64,000 bases of DNA from Aquanectria penicillioides (GCA_003415625.1 PYIU01000004.1:3100001-3164000), one strand, 5' to 3'. Positions 45,401 to 57,955 are shown, counted from the first letter of the stretch. Numbers and translations: made by a program. The notes: generated from the letters alone by a model not told the origin.

Positions 45401-47084
45401 TCTAAGGAATTAAAGCATATAGGATTTAAAACCCTAAGATAAAGAAAGTTATTATAATAATGTATATAGTATTTTATAAGCCTATTCTATTGCTTATAGT
45501 AAAAGGTAAAGAGATTATTTAATTATAGCTAGAAAGAGCATTTAATAACTCTAAAAGATACTTTATAATGCTAATAATAGCTATAAAAAAGCAAATTCTA
45601 GCTGCCTGCATTAATGCTAACCTAACTATAGTCTATAATGCCTTTAATTAGCTAAATACTAACCTTTAGAGGGAGGCATTCTTTAAGGAGATTTATACCT
45701 TTATTAATAAAAGCATATTTAAATTTATCCTAAAGAAAGAGTTACTAAAAGGCAAAAGACTACTTATAGTAAAATAGATAAATTAATATAAAAGAGATAA
45801 AAATAGTATAATAGTTATATATAAAGCTTAATTTATAGTATATAGCTTTATGCAAAAAAAAGGCATTAATTACTAAAAGACCTTTTTTTTAATTATAAAA
45901 GCTAATTCCTAAAGGATACTGCTTGCTTATATTATATAGATTAAAAAGAAGCTATTATAAAATAATATAATTATAGTATACCTAAATAAAGAGCTAAAAG
46001 AAGATATTTATATTATAACCTTCCCTTTATTTAATAAGTTCTTTAAGGATTTAAAGTATAAACACTTAGCTAAAAAAGTAGGCTATAAATAAGATATTAA
46101 GTATATTATATAATTGCTTATAGCCCTATATAGCCTTAAGTAAAGTGCTTAATAATAGTAAAAGAAATTAAAAAAAATACTTAATAAATTAAGCCTTAAG
46201 AGGCTATAAAGCAATATTGTAGTCTATATAAACTAAATAAAGGAGATTATTATAGCTATATATATAAATAATATATTTATAATTACTAATAATAATAAAA
46301 ATATAAATACCTTTATTAATAAACTTATATAAAAAGTAAAAATAAAATTACTTAAATTTTTTAAGCTCTTTTTAAGTATAGCTATTATAGCAAAAGAAAA
46401 TAGATTATTTATACTATTATAAAGAGACTATATAATAAGCATCTTTAAGCAATTTAAATATTTTAACTATAAAGCTATAAATATATTAATAGAAATAAAA
46501 ATCTATTACTTAATTAAAGCAATTAATATTTTTAATATAAAGGCTATTAGCAAAAAATATATATTAATAGTAAAAAAAATTAACTATCTTTTATAGTAAA
46601 GCTAATTTAATTTAGCCTTTATATATAATCTTTAGGCATACTTTTTAAATAGCTTAAGTAAGTAATAACTTAAGGCTATAAGAAAGATACTATAATATAT
46701 TAAAAAGAGCCTTAATTACTTTATTTATTATTACTGCCTTAAGGAAGAGTTATATAGCAATCTATTTAATCTCTATAGCTATTATAACTTTAATTATACT
46801 AGCTGCCTAAAAATAATATAATTAATTAAAAGATATATATTCTTTATAAATAAAGGCTTAATTATATAATTTAATAAGTATTAAAAGACTATAGTAAAAT
46901 CCTTAATAAAAGCTAAATACTATATATTAATAAAGGCAATATTATAAATTATATAAATAAAGAGCTTTATAAAGGAATTTAATAGCCTATTAATTACTTT
47001 AATAGTAATCTTTATAAATAATTAAAGCGCTATAAAGCTAATATATAATCCTAAATTCTATATCTATATAAAGTATATTTAAAT
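42476..47084 (+). pseudogene. Degraded copia gag-pol, 5' part
   Basis: Plus-strand remnants in order: a gag region (about 42.6-44.0 kb) with a possible decayed zinc knuckle near 43.96 kb; protease-like sequence near 44.17-44.3 kb; an integrase core at about 44.76-45.45 kb; reverse transcriptase at about 45.7-46.45 kb; and RNase H from about 46.65 kb to the nested insertion. The catalytic-site region at 46,261 reads YINNIFIIT, with Asn-Asn where the family has Asp-Asp. Dozens of in-frame TAA and TAG codons occur. No functional product is possible. Domain limits are approximate. Confidence 0.8.
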
Positions 47085-47089
47085 ATAAT
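47085..47089. repeat. Target-site duplication ATAAT (left) of the gypsy element
   Basis: ATAAT precedes the nested left LTR and recurs at 57,313-57,317 directly after the nested right LTR. Confidence 0.85.
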
Positions 47090-47400
47090 TATTACATACA
47101 CAGATCACATAATAGATAGTACTCTTAAATAGTCGGCCTCTATATCTCTTAAATAGAGGTCAACAATCTACAAGTACATTCATACCTTAGGACCTATCAT
47201 TACAATAGTCTTAAGACATAAGTTAAGTAGAGTTCAATATACAATCAATCATTACCTACAGCTAAACTATCGATTCTAATGTAACTGTAGAGCCTATATA
47301 TACACCTTCTAGTATAACCGCAAGATAAATAGTATAATAATTCTATCGTTAAGACTATTACTTCCAACACCACTTATAATGGAACAAACAAACTATAACA
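47090..47400 (+). repeat. Left LTR of the gypsy element (311 bp)
   Basis: Aligns without gaps to 57,002-57,312. The differences I checked are all C/T or G/A and occur in both directions along the length. It ends CTATAACA. Confidence 0.92.
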
Positions 47401-49950
47401 AATAGTAGCAATTGCTTCTTTCTATTGTATGGCTGCAGTCCCTATTAACTATCCAAAAGTCAATAACTTATAAAGGGATAATAGAAATACCAGTAGAACC
47501 ATTAAAATTAATAGCAAAAGCTAAATAAGTAAGATTAGCTAACTTAAGAAGGAATTCTTCCCCTCCTAAAACTAAACTGCAATTAATAAACTGCAATTAA
47601 TAGATCTAGCCACAATCTAAAGGTTTTAGACCTTCTTACTATAAAATCTAACTTATACTATAAAAGGAGTTACTTTAGTAGATTCTCCTATTTTCAATAA
47701 ATTAAAGGATCTATTCTATTAAATATATAATAATAATAGCAAACTATAAAACACCGATTAGCCTTAAGAAAAAGCTTTTCCTATTTACTAAAACATTATT
47801 AACTAATATGTAGTTATATTTACTTAAAAAACAGTTAAAAGCATTATCTTAAACGCTAAAACAGTAAGACTAGTGCTAAAGGAGCGCTTAAAGGCGCAAT
47901 ACTTAAGCTCCTTAAAGGACTTTAACTGCAATTAAGAATCTATAGCTAGTTAAAAAGGATCCATTAGGAAAAAGGCAGTAACCTTTAATACCTTTAATTA
48001 AAGACTTTTAATAAAAAAAGAAAAGGAACCAGCAAACAATCCACTATTTCCGCAAAGACCACTATAGGACCTATTTCAATAAGGAAAGGGGGATCCAATA
48101 GACCCTAAAGAATCAAAGGGTTCATTAAGCAGGGGCCGGATATTAACCCCAATCTTATTAAACCCAATGCTAATAGGGATAAATCCTACTAGCAGCCAAA
48201 AAACCTCTAGTTTAAGGGAATCATTAGGATCTTTTAATACCATTAAGCAAAGCATAAAACTTAACCCTTTAATAGCAATAGTGCAAGCAATCTACTAGCA
48301 ACTAAAAAAAGTAAAACTATTAAACCAAGCGCTATTTGCAGAAAAAGTCACTACTGCCCTAATAAATCCTACATTTTAGGCTAAGGTTCAGCCGCTAAGG
48401 GCAAGCATTCTAGCAATAGTCTAAAATCACTACATTAGGCCCTTAGTTTTGCCTATTAAAGAGCCTTTACCAATTAAGCAAGGTCAGGAATTAAGGATCT
48501 ATAACTAAAGCTAGCCTTACAACTTGCAATACCTAAGGCATAAAAATAAAGGCACATTAAGCTATACAAATAGTTTTTTGCATTAACTACCCTTAGGACC
48601 AATAATATTAAAACCGCCCTAATAGAACACAAAAGCACTTAATTAAGCATTAACTTTTGCATTAAAATCTTATAAGGATAATGTCCAACTTTAAGATATA
48701 GGCCTCTTTTAGCCTAATACAAAAGAAAAGGATACTAGCAGCAAAGGCACATTTTACAACAAAAAATAAATTATTTTTAGTAATATTAAACTATAGATTA
48801 ATGCACTTAAATCTTACTAAATAAACGCCAATTCTAATACTTAAGAATATATCCATATAAATCTATAAAGTTTATTCCGCAGATCTACACTCATTTAATA
48901 TTACCATTAATTAAACTAAAATAAAAGGGAAGAGCTGCAAAAACAATTAATTAATATACTATATATATACCTTTATAAAGAATTTAAGATAAAGCTAGAT
49001 AATGCAATAAAATGGCTAAAATTGGCTAAATACACTAAAACCAATATTATAAAAGATATTTCTATACAAGCATTTGCTGTAAAAGTCTTTACAAAAGAGC
49101 AGGCTCTTAGCTATATAGCCAACATTCAGCTCCTTTTTGCAGTCTATATAAGACTAGATCCAAAGCTAAAAGTGCTTTATTTAGCACTAATAGCACAGAA
49201 TATAAGATCCTTATTCTTAAGGGCAATCAATAAAAAGCAACATTAGCTTAAAGATAAGCTTTAAGCCACACCTTAAGGGGTCAGTAAACCCAACATAAAG
49301 AAGGCATTTATTGCCAATAAAAGCAATAGATCTAACAATATAACTAAAAATAAAAAAGCGCATTAAGAACACTAAAATAGGGGAAACTATTCTAATAGAT
49401 AGTACTAAACCATACCTCTAAAGCGCTTTAATAACTAAAAAACTCAATATAGAAACTCAACCCTAAAGAAGCCTAAAATAGACTAGTAGAAGATAAAACC
49501 TTAATAGAATAATCGATTGCATAAACAATAGAGAAATAATAACCATAATATGCATATACCTACTTAAGAGCAAGATAGTAGAAATTAACTGCCTCCATAA
49601 AGATTCAATTAATATTAACATCAAAAGGGAGCCTTAAATGGTAAAGCCAATCTCTTAAAGGTTTAGCTATACCATAACAATAAAGGATTCCATTAAAAAT
49701 ATTAAGAACTACTAAACAGTAGATATATACTAATAGAAGAAGGGGATAATTCCAATAAATCATCAAAAGGTTCCTCTACTAAAAAGGATAAAGATAATTT
49801 AGCTTTTATAAAAATCTATCATATAAGTAAAGAAAGAATAAAGAATGTAAACTTCACACTAAAAACAGGCTAAGTTATTAAAGCTATAGGCAGGCCTAAC
49901 TTTTATTAACATCTAGAAAAGAGAGCAAACACTTACTTTAAGCTATTAAT
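47401..49950 (+). pseudogene. Degraded gypsy gag region
   Basis: About 2.5 kb of broken frames between the left LTR and the protease region. The best stretch, 49,022-49,246, gives 74 codons without a stop (KVFTKEQALSYIANIQLLFA), consistent with a capsid-like helical segment. I could not place a clear zinc knuckle. It is long for a gypsy gag. Limits are approximate. Confidence 0.55.
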
Positions 49951-52900
49951 TAAGTTCAATAATAAAGGCAATTCCTATAATATCTATATTAACATTAGAA
50001 CTTTAATAGTCCTAATTAATAAGAAATAGTTAAAAGCCTATACAATAAAAGTAGTATAGAAGCAACAAGCCCTAAAGAGAGTAAATAGGGTTAATGCCAA
50101 TATAGAAATCCTAAAATTAGCTATCTTTAACTTCTATATACCTAAAATCGCTAAAAATAAGGAAGTATCTATACATTTTATAGTAACTATAGATATTATA
50201 AAACAATTAGGACTTAAAATATTAATAGAAATGAACTTTCTATTTAAGCATAAAGCTAAAATTAATTTTATTAACCCTAATATTACATTCCGCTTAGCCC
50301 ATAATATAATCTCTAAAGCAAAAGTATTTTAAATGCATTAGGAGAACTTTATTAAAGCAATAACTAGTATAAGCATAATAATAATTGCACTAAAGGAGAC
50401 CGCTTTTATCTAAGCCAATTGAAAGGACCTCCCCAACTTTAGAGATGCCTAAGGAAATCTAAAGGCCTATTACTTTTAATCCTCCTATAGCGCTATTTCT
50501 AATGCTATAGTAAATAAAACTACCCTAAGACTAGTCCAAATTCATAACACTAGCAATAAAAAGCTAGTTATAAAACAGCAACAATAGATAGAATAAATCG
50601 CTAATTACAATAGAGAGAAGGAAGCTAACTATATTAAATTAAATAAAAGCATCTCTAGCCTATAGGGAAAGGAATTTAACTCTATAGAAGGATTTCTAGC
50701 TACTGCAAAAGGGGACAACCCATTAAAAGAAGATAAGGGATCCAACCTATTTAGGGTTAATACTAGCACTTTAAGCTATAGGATTTCTAGACCTAAAGAT
50801 ATCCCTAACATTAAGAATAAATATAGGGTATATATAGCCTACTTAAATTAGGCAGCAGTAAAAAGGATCTATAATACAATAGATAGATATAATATTTATA
50901 AGGATAGAGGGATTATCCCTATACCTAAAGAAATAAAGATATAAATAGATCTAATAGATAAATAGCAAAACTAAAAACATATAGTTAAAAAATACCCATT
51001 AGGCACTAAAGACCGCGCCTTATTAAACAAAAAACATAATAAGCTATAAGCAAAAGGCAAAATAGAACCAATAGACTAACCGGCCTTAATAGTATACCCT
51101 ACTTTTATTATTTAAAAAGTAGTAAACAGCAAAAGGAAAGGGAGAGTTATAGTCAATCTATAACTACTTAACCAACTAGCTATACCTAATGCCTACCCTT
51201 TACCCAATCAATCTAATATTATGGCCAATATAAAGGGCAAGAAATTTTACTCTATAATAGATAGATTAAGGTTTTTTTACTAGCTGCCTATCTTAAGCGC
51301 CTATAAAAACTATATAGTTATTATATTTAATAGAAGACTTAAGGTTTTTAATATTATACTAATAGAATTTAAAAATGCATTAGCATTTGCATAAAGGTTT
51401 ATAGATCAACTTTTTAAAGAATATAAACACTTTATGCAAGCCTATATTAACAATATAATTGTCTTTTCCAATACTTTAAACAACTATTTAAAGCACTTAA
51501 AAATCATCTTAAGGTTAATATAGAACAATAGGCTGCAAATTATAGCAAAGAAATCCTTCTTTAGATACCCTATAGTATAGCTATTGGGTTTTATCGTTAA
51601 TAGTAAAGGAATCCACAAAACAAGCAATAGATTAAAGGCATTTGCAAAAATAACCTTTCTAAAGAATCTATTAGTACTTAAAACCTTTATTGAAATGGCA
51701 GAATACCTATAGTAAGGGATTCTATAGTATAACATCCAAATCCAACCTCTATAGACACAAAAAACAGCAATATTGCAGCAAGCTAAAAAGCAATAATTAA
51801 TTCTAATTAGGCTATTAAAACTGGCTTAAAGGAAGAAAGCAATAACCTAAATATTTAAACCAATAAAAAAAGAATTAAAAGCGTTTTAAGACCTAAAAAC
51901 CTTCTTAAGAATGCAATTCCTTCTTTATTATTACAATTCAGTAAAGCCTCTATTTTTTAAGCTAGATGCATATAAGAATAGATTTAGGTTATATATCTTT
52001 TAGCTCTATAGGAACTGGAATGGAATTAGCATTTTAGGCAAAAATATCCCGGCCACCCAATTAAAATCAATACTATTCCTTTTAAGGTTAACTTCCTTAA
52101 TAAAATAGAGCTATAGTTCCACTAAAGCAAAAGTAGCAGCAGTTGCCTAGGCTATTAAAAAGCTGCAGAAAATAGTCCAATCTAACTGCAGTTCAATCAA
52201 TATTGTAATAGACTATACTGCTACAAAAGGGATTATAATGCATACTTCCCTTAATATAATAGACCTTAATAAAGCCAACCTAAAGCTCGCTAAGATCTCT
52301 AATTATCTCTTTAAATTTAACCTAAAAATATTCCATATTCCTAAAACCCTCAATATAGTTCCAGACACTCTTTTAAGGCTACTAATAGAGGAACCACTCT
52401 ATCGGCAAGCTGCAGATAGCCATTTTAATAAGCTAGATGCTAAAGCTAATATAGCAAAAGCTAATGCAATTAAAATTGCAATATTACCTAAATTCCATAA
52501 AAAAATGCTTAAGGGATATAGTAAGAATCTAAAACTTAATAGAATCTATACCTATATCTAAGGGATTTAATAAAATAACACTTAAAACCTATAGAAAAAG
52601 CAGCATATAAACCCATTCTGCCTATAGGAGCTGGCAGAAGATGGATTGCTCTATTATATAGATTATAGAGGGCAGAAAAGACTCTATATTCTTAGGCTAG
52701 CAGTTAAAACCATCCTTATAACCGTCTATAATAACTTATAGTACATTAGAATCTCTAAGATTTTATATAAACTAAGCTATATCTATTTCTATAGAATAAG
52801 TAAAACAGTAAAGAAGTTTATTGCATACTGCCTAATATATAGGGAGAATTTAATAGATAGAGGACCGCTAATAGGCAAACTAAAGTTAATTCCTATAGTT

Positions 52901-54200
52901 TTACAATCGTTTTATATTATTGCATTAAACTTTATAACCAACCTTCCTAAAGTTATATCTATAAGTATAGTATAGGCAATCCCAAACTACAATAAGCTAG
53001 ATTAGCTATACCCAGTAAACTGTTTATTTTCGAAAAAAACTATCCTTATACTAAAGCATTTAATATATATTATATAGAATTGGGCATTTATTCTACTAAA
53101 GGTATTGCTTCTATATAATTAAGGAATACCTATATATATCTTTAGCAATTAGGACCTAAAGTTTATAAGCAGTATATAGAGAGCTATATTAGCCTTTCTT
53201 AATGCAAGGGTCCTTATATCCACTGTATATTACTCCTAAACTAATAGTATATCTAAAAGGAAGAATTAAATAGTAAAAATCGCAATGCAATATCATACTG
53301 CCATAAAGCCAAATACACCCTAAATATAAGTGCTTTTAGCAATCCAGTATAACCTAAATAATACAATTGCCTTAGCTATAAATTACTTGCCAAATAAACT
53401 ACTATACAATTTTAAACTAAAAATAGTTATTAAATTTACTACTAAAAGCAAAATTGCTAATTAAAAAGCCAATAGAACTATACTAAAGGTCCTATACAAA
53501 TTATACTTATAGAAAGCGCAACTCCTAATAGATACAATAGCCACACTATTAAAGATTTAGTATAACCAATATCATCAATCAATTAAGATCAATAAAAAAG
53601 ACATTATTTACCTATAGCTATATAAAGGATACTACTTGCTAGAAAAACTAAAGCGCAAATAATCTCCTACTAAAGCCAGACCCTATAAAGTAATCTATAA
53701 GATCTACAGTTAAGCCATTAAACTTAACTTCCCTTTATACTAATAAATATATCCAATAGTCTCTATTGCCTAAATATAGAAACTAAAGCAAGGGGACAAC
53801 CCTTTTAATTGCATGCTATTACCACTACTAGCCATTAAAATCAATAGAGATAAGGCAGCAGGCCAATAGAAAGTAAATAAAATCATCCAGCAAAAGATCC
53901 AATAGTATAAATAAAGGCTAATGCATCACTTTCTATTGCAATAAAAAGGATATACTACTAAAAACAATAAATAGATAAACAAAATTAAATTAAAGGAGAA
54001 CACTTCTAACCTTATTAATAAATACTTAACTGCTAACCCCACACTATAGGAAAAAGAATATAAGAAAAAAGGTTAGAAATTACTATAGGGCATAGCAAAC
54101 CTAGCGTCCAAATAGCTAAAAGCTGCCTATTAACTCTTACCATTATAAGAAAATTCTCTCTTATATATTCGCTATTCAATTCAAAAGGATTTAGCATAAA
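49950..54200 (+). pseudogene. Degraded gypsy pol with chromodomain
   Basis: The protease-like region lies at about 50.0-50.3 kb. Reverse transcriptase spans about 51.0-51.8 kb, with AYPLPNQSNIM and a catalytic-site region at 51,443 reading YINNIIVFS (Asn-Asn instead of Asp-Asp). RNase H is at about 51.9-52.4 kb. Integrase is at about 52.6-53.7 kb, including FITNLPK and its C-terminal module (YKGYYLLEKLKRK). A chromodomain-like segment lies at about 53.87-53.99 kb. Stops are numerous and mostly TAA or TAG where Gln or Trp would fit. Domain limits are approximate. Confidence 0.8.
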
Positions 54201-54850
54201 GGTAGCTAAATTCTATAAAAAAGGGGATATTTAAAATAGGTTAATAGTAATTTACAATTAGCTTACTTAATATACAATTGGGGTAACTAAGCAAAGTAAA
54301 TAACTAGATGCCTGCATAGCATAAAGGCAATTGCCGCAGCCCAATATACCTCTTTTAACTTCTTTAACTTTATACAATCTCTATTTTCTATTCCTATATA
54401 TAGCCCTACATTTCATTAATTTCAATAGTGCAAATGCTAGAACCTATTACCTACTAAACTTCTTAGCTTTTCTTCTTCATTTCGCACAAATATCTAACTG
54501 CTATAAGAACTATTACCTATACCATTAGATTTAGCATCTTTACTATTAGTTTTAGCCCCTCTACTATTAATTCCTACACTTTTCTTTACCTCTCTTTTAC
54601 AAACATCTATATAATAGCTAGCCTAATGCTTACTACATTAGATCTAGCACCCCTACTGCCAATTTTAGCTCCTCTACCGCTAATTTCAGCACCCCTTTAT
54701 GGCTTAAGCCCCTTTAGCTTTAGACCTCCTACTATTAGCTAGCAGCAATATAGAACTTACTGCTATATATTAGTAAATTAAGCAGCAAAATAATATATAT
54801 AAAGCTTATTCCATTAAGAAGAAGCATAAATCCATTAATTAATTCATTAA
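54201..54850 (+). other. Linker between gypsy pol and the extra frame
   Basis: About 650 bp without an assignable domain. A short open frame at 54,331-54,528 is rich in Leu and Tyr, probably a by-product of composition. Inside the gypsy element. Confidence 0.5.
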
Positions 54851-56880
54851 AAACCACATCAATCAATCTTTTTTCAATAAGTATAAAGTCTCCTGCAATA
54901 ATATTTTATCTAAACTTTTAGATAGGCACCAAACATCATCCAATAGATACAATAGGCTCATTAATACTTATAATAATAGCAGCAACAAATCCAACATTAA
55001 TATTAACAATTCCAATACCATAATATTATTAACTATAGCATCCCCAGCAAAAAATAACAACCCAATAAAATCTACCTACAACTCCACTATTAATTGCAAC
55101 TATATTAATAACAATACTAGCCTCTTTAATAAAGACTTAAATGCTAGTGCATAATAACTTTAGGATAATGCAAATGCATTAATATAAATAGGGAAGAAAG
55201 GGGATCTAAATTAAGATTAAAAGTTTTCATCTTTAAACAATAGAATAGAGAACAAAGATAAAAAAAACAATAAGGAGGTTATAATAGTTAGTAAGGAATG
55301 TATTAAATACAGTAAAAAGAGTATTAGTAAAAAGACCTTAAGAGGAAAGACTCCTACTTAATATAGCAGAAGGGATTTAAACGCTTAAAATGTAAATTAA
55401 AATTTTATTGCTTTAACTACCAGCACTTATAAAGGATTCAAATAGAAAGTAGACATTCCTATAAGTAGGGGTTTAGCCTACTGCAAATACAATAAATTAA
55501 TAGAGATAGCAAGATTAAAGGATAATAGAATTAATACTAAAGGCACTATAACCTATAGTAACTACTATCTCTTAAGCAAACCGATTAATAGGCTAAAGAG
55601 CTAAAGGCAAAACAATACACTTATTTGCCTTACTTACAACTTCTAGCTTTATGGCCTAAAGGGTGCTCTTAGCAGCAAACCCAATAAATCCTACCCTTTA
55701 ATAGACCTTTTCATTAAATGCAAGGAAGTTATCAATCAGCACTACAACTAAATCAATAAAAAGACTAATACTAGATCTAAGCCTTTTAAAGTAGAATTTA
55801 GCCTTATTTAGTGCATTAAAACTGCCACTATAAATGCCTTTGCCTCCTACTAAAACGGCAAGTACAATAAGTTTTAGGGGAACCGCTAATACTTTATAGC
55901 CAAGCTGCCTAAAAAGGAGGAGGCAATAGCTATAGTTTTCATCAATCCTTATAGTACAACTAACGCTTTAGCCGCCAAATACCTTATTACTATAGGGTAC
56001 AGTTATCTAATAAATATTAGTATATTAAATCAGTATAACCACTCTATCGAAAACAACTTATTTATTATAGAAGCTATTGCAGCCAATACAGCCACTAGCG
56101 CCCACTAAGCTATAACTAAAATTAAGACTTTAAAGAATAAAATTGCCTAACTTAAGGAGCAGCTTAAGGCTAATGCTAAATCTATTAATATTAGATTCCA
56201 TAAAGTTACCAATAAAATCAAGGAATAAGCCATTAATATCTCCACTCTTAATAACTCAATTACTTACCTTAACACTATTAGCAATAGCCAGAACGATAAG
56301 ATTAAGGAATTAACAGTTTAAATAGCAAAAGCAAAGAAATCTAAGTTAATAGCTCTTTCGGCAGCCAATAAGGCTAAGCTAATCAAAACCATTATGGCTT
56401 AAGTCAAATCCAAACTCTCTTAAGGCAGATCGGCCAAAGGCAATCAACTATCTTGCGTACCTACTTCTAGCCTATTAGGACAGGTGCCTTTATCAATACT
56501 TTAGGCAAACAATGCAGCACATTAATATGCAAATTTACAGCCTACTAGCAACTTTCTTCTAGAAAAGAAGCAACTCAATAAGGCTGCAGCAGCCAGCTCC
56601 TCCAAGCGCCACAAGCCTAATAGCACAATAGAGGAATCAGCAGCTAGGCCATTAAAGTTGGCTCCTAACAAAAAGGGATCCCCTTCTGCTATTATTAATG
56701 TCAATAACCTATTTAACTAACTGTATCCTTAATACTCTATACACCAATACTAGCAGCCGCCAGGCTAGCTAGATCCTATTAGGGTTATATAGGATTAAAA
56801 GGAAATAATAGGAAAATCTATAGGTCTATATAAAGATTTAGGAACTTTACTAGAAATTTAAGAGCTAATAGCTAAATACT
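54850..56880 (+). pseudogene. Extra degraded reading frame of the gypsy element (about 670 codons)
   Basis: One plus-strand frame can be followed for about 2 kb, interrupted only by stops that fit changed Gln or Trp codons. The N-terminal part is Asn/Ser-rich (NNSSNKSNININNSN). A middle part has ordinary globular composition (KVDIPISRGLAYCKYNKLIE, later AKYLITIGYSYLINIS). Then comes a Lys/Leu/Ala-rich helical stretch typical of a coiled coil (about 56.12-56.40 kb) and a polar tail (SSSKRHKPNSTIEES). It lies after the chromodomain and before the 3' LTR, on the element's coding strand. I recognise no family. It could be an accessory protein of this element lineage or captured host sequence. Confidence 0.6.
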
Positions 56881-57001
56881 ATAGTTATATAAAACAAATA
56901 AGAACAATTAATAGATAGGGCAAATGCAAGGCAAATATTAGGGACTTAACTTTAGTTTTTATTACTATAAATAATAGTCTTTCTTTTAATCTAGGGGCAC
57001 T

Positions 57002-57312
57002 TATTATATATGCAGATTATATAATGGATAGTACTCTTAAATAGTTAGCCTCTATATCTCTTAAGTAAAGGTCAACAATCTATAAGTACATTTATACCTT
57101 AGGACCTATTATTACAGTAGTCTTAAGACATAAGTCAAGTAGAGTTCAACACACAATCAATCATTACCTACAGCTAAGCTATTAATTCTAATATAACTGC
57201 AGAGCCTATACACATACCTTCCAGTACGACCGCAAGACAAGTAGTATAATGGTTCTATCGTTAAGACTGTCACTTCCAACACCACTTATAATAGAACAAA
57301 CAAACCATAACA
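57002..57312 (+). repeat. Right LTR of the gypsy element (311 bp)
   Basis: Same length as the left copy. It is preceded by the G-rich word CTAGGGGCAC, a probable altered polypurine tract, and ends CCATAACA. Confidence 0.92.
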
Positions 57313-57317
57313 ATAAT
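57313..57317. repeat. Target-site duplication ATAAT (right) of the gypsy element
   Basis: Exact copy of 47,085-47,089. Confidence 0.85.
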
Positions 57318-57691
57318 ATTACTTTATAAAAAAGGCTATTAAAAATAATATAATTAAACTATAATATATCCCTTTTACTAAAAATATTATTAATATATTT
57401 ATAAAGCTATTAATAGGCCTATTATATTACTCTTTTATTAATGCCTTAAGATTAAAGCTAAAATTAAAGAAAGTACTATACTAAAAATACTAAAGTAAGC
57501 ACAAATAATGCCTATAAAAGCTTATAGCAATACCTTTAGCTATAGTAAAAAAGTCCTATTTAAGCAAATAATCGCTTTAGCAATAAGAAAAAAATAACTC
57601 TATAATTATATAAGGAATATATATATAAAGAAGGTTAAAATAGCCTTATAATAGCACTTAAGGATAAGCCCTTAATTAGGCTTAAAGGGAG
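57318..57691 (+). pseudogene. Degraded copia pol, 3' end (RNase H tail)
   Basis: 374 bp between the nested element and the right copia LTR. The start continues in frame from 47,084 once the insertion is removed. It reads YFIKKAIKNNIIKLQYIPF, the C-terminal part of copia RNase H, where the family has a His-rich 'IRE' helix followed by an acidic 'TK' motif that is decayed here. Confidence 0.8.
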
Positions 57692-57950
57692 TGTTAATAG
57701 ATATAGCAGCTAGGCAAAGGTAGTCGCCGCTATAAATATAGCAGCCAGCCACAAGCCAACCTCAAGGGCCTTATGGGCCTAGGTCTTAAGGCCACATATC
57801 CTCATAAGGGAATCCCTACACTATAAATAGGTGACTGCATTCTGCGACCACTATCTAGCTGTTCCTTACGAATCCCAATTGATCTGGACCGACCCGTTGC
57901 GCATGTCGCCCGCTGTGACCGTCCCTGCGCGTGCCTGTATATTGTTTACA
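57692..57950 (+). repeat. Right LTR of the copia element (259 bp)
   Basis: Gap-free match to 42,217-42,475 with 32 differences by hand count. The first half is A/T-shifted relative to the left copy; the second half keeps G/C (GACCCGTTGCGCATG). It ends TTTACA. Confidence 0.93.
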
Positions 57951-57955
57951 AATCG
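57951..57955. repeat. Target-site duplication AATCG (right) of the copia element
   Basis: Exact copy of 42,212-42,216. Confidence 0.9.

Larger units (their letters stand above)
47090..57312 (+). mobile_element. Ty3/gypsy chromovirus LTR retrotransposon, RIP-mutated, nested in the copia element
   Basis: 10,223 bp between 311-bp LTRs. The LTR ends are TATTA (a TG-to-TA changed start) and TAACA, an inverted pair, with an ATAAT target duplication. The plus-strand order is gag, protease, reverse transcriptase, RNase H, integrase with its C-terminal module, then a chromodomain; reverse transcriptase before integrase is the gypsy order. It is larger than most fungal gypsy elements because of a long gag region and an extra frame before the 3' LTR. 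It looks less A/T-rich than the surrounding copia, which agrees with being the younger insertion. Full of stops and inactive. Confidence 0.92.
42217..57950 (+). mobile_element. Ty1/copia LTR retrotransposon, RIP-mutated, carrying a nested gypsy element
   Basis: The boundaries are exact: 259-bp LTRs at both ends, TG start, CA end in the right copy, and a 5-bp AATCG target duplication. Taking out the nested 10.2-kb element and one duplication copy leaves about 5.5 kb, a normal copia size. Degraded reading frames on the plus strand show the copia order: gag, protease, integrase, reverse transcriptase, RNase H, with integrase before reverse transcriptase. Base composition is extremely A/T-rich. 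Stops are frequent and lie where CAA, CAG or TGG would be expected. A purine-rich tract (AAAGGGAG) sits directly before the right LTR. It is inactive. Confidence 0.93.

Noticed and set aside
51484..51735. 83-codon minus-strand open frame inside the gypsy element
   Set aside because: Antisense to the reverse transcriptase region; produced by A/T-rich composition.
42217..57950. AT-rich block as a centromere, mitochondrial insertion or CRISPR-like repeat array
   Set aside because: LTRs, target duplications and degraded gag-pol frames explain the block. There are no regularly spaced repeats, and retroelement rather than mitochondrial coding content is seen.
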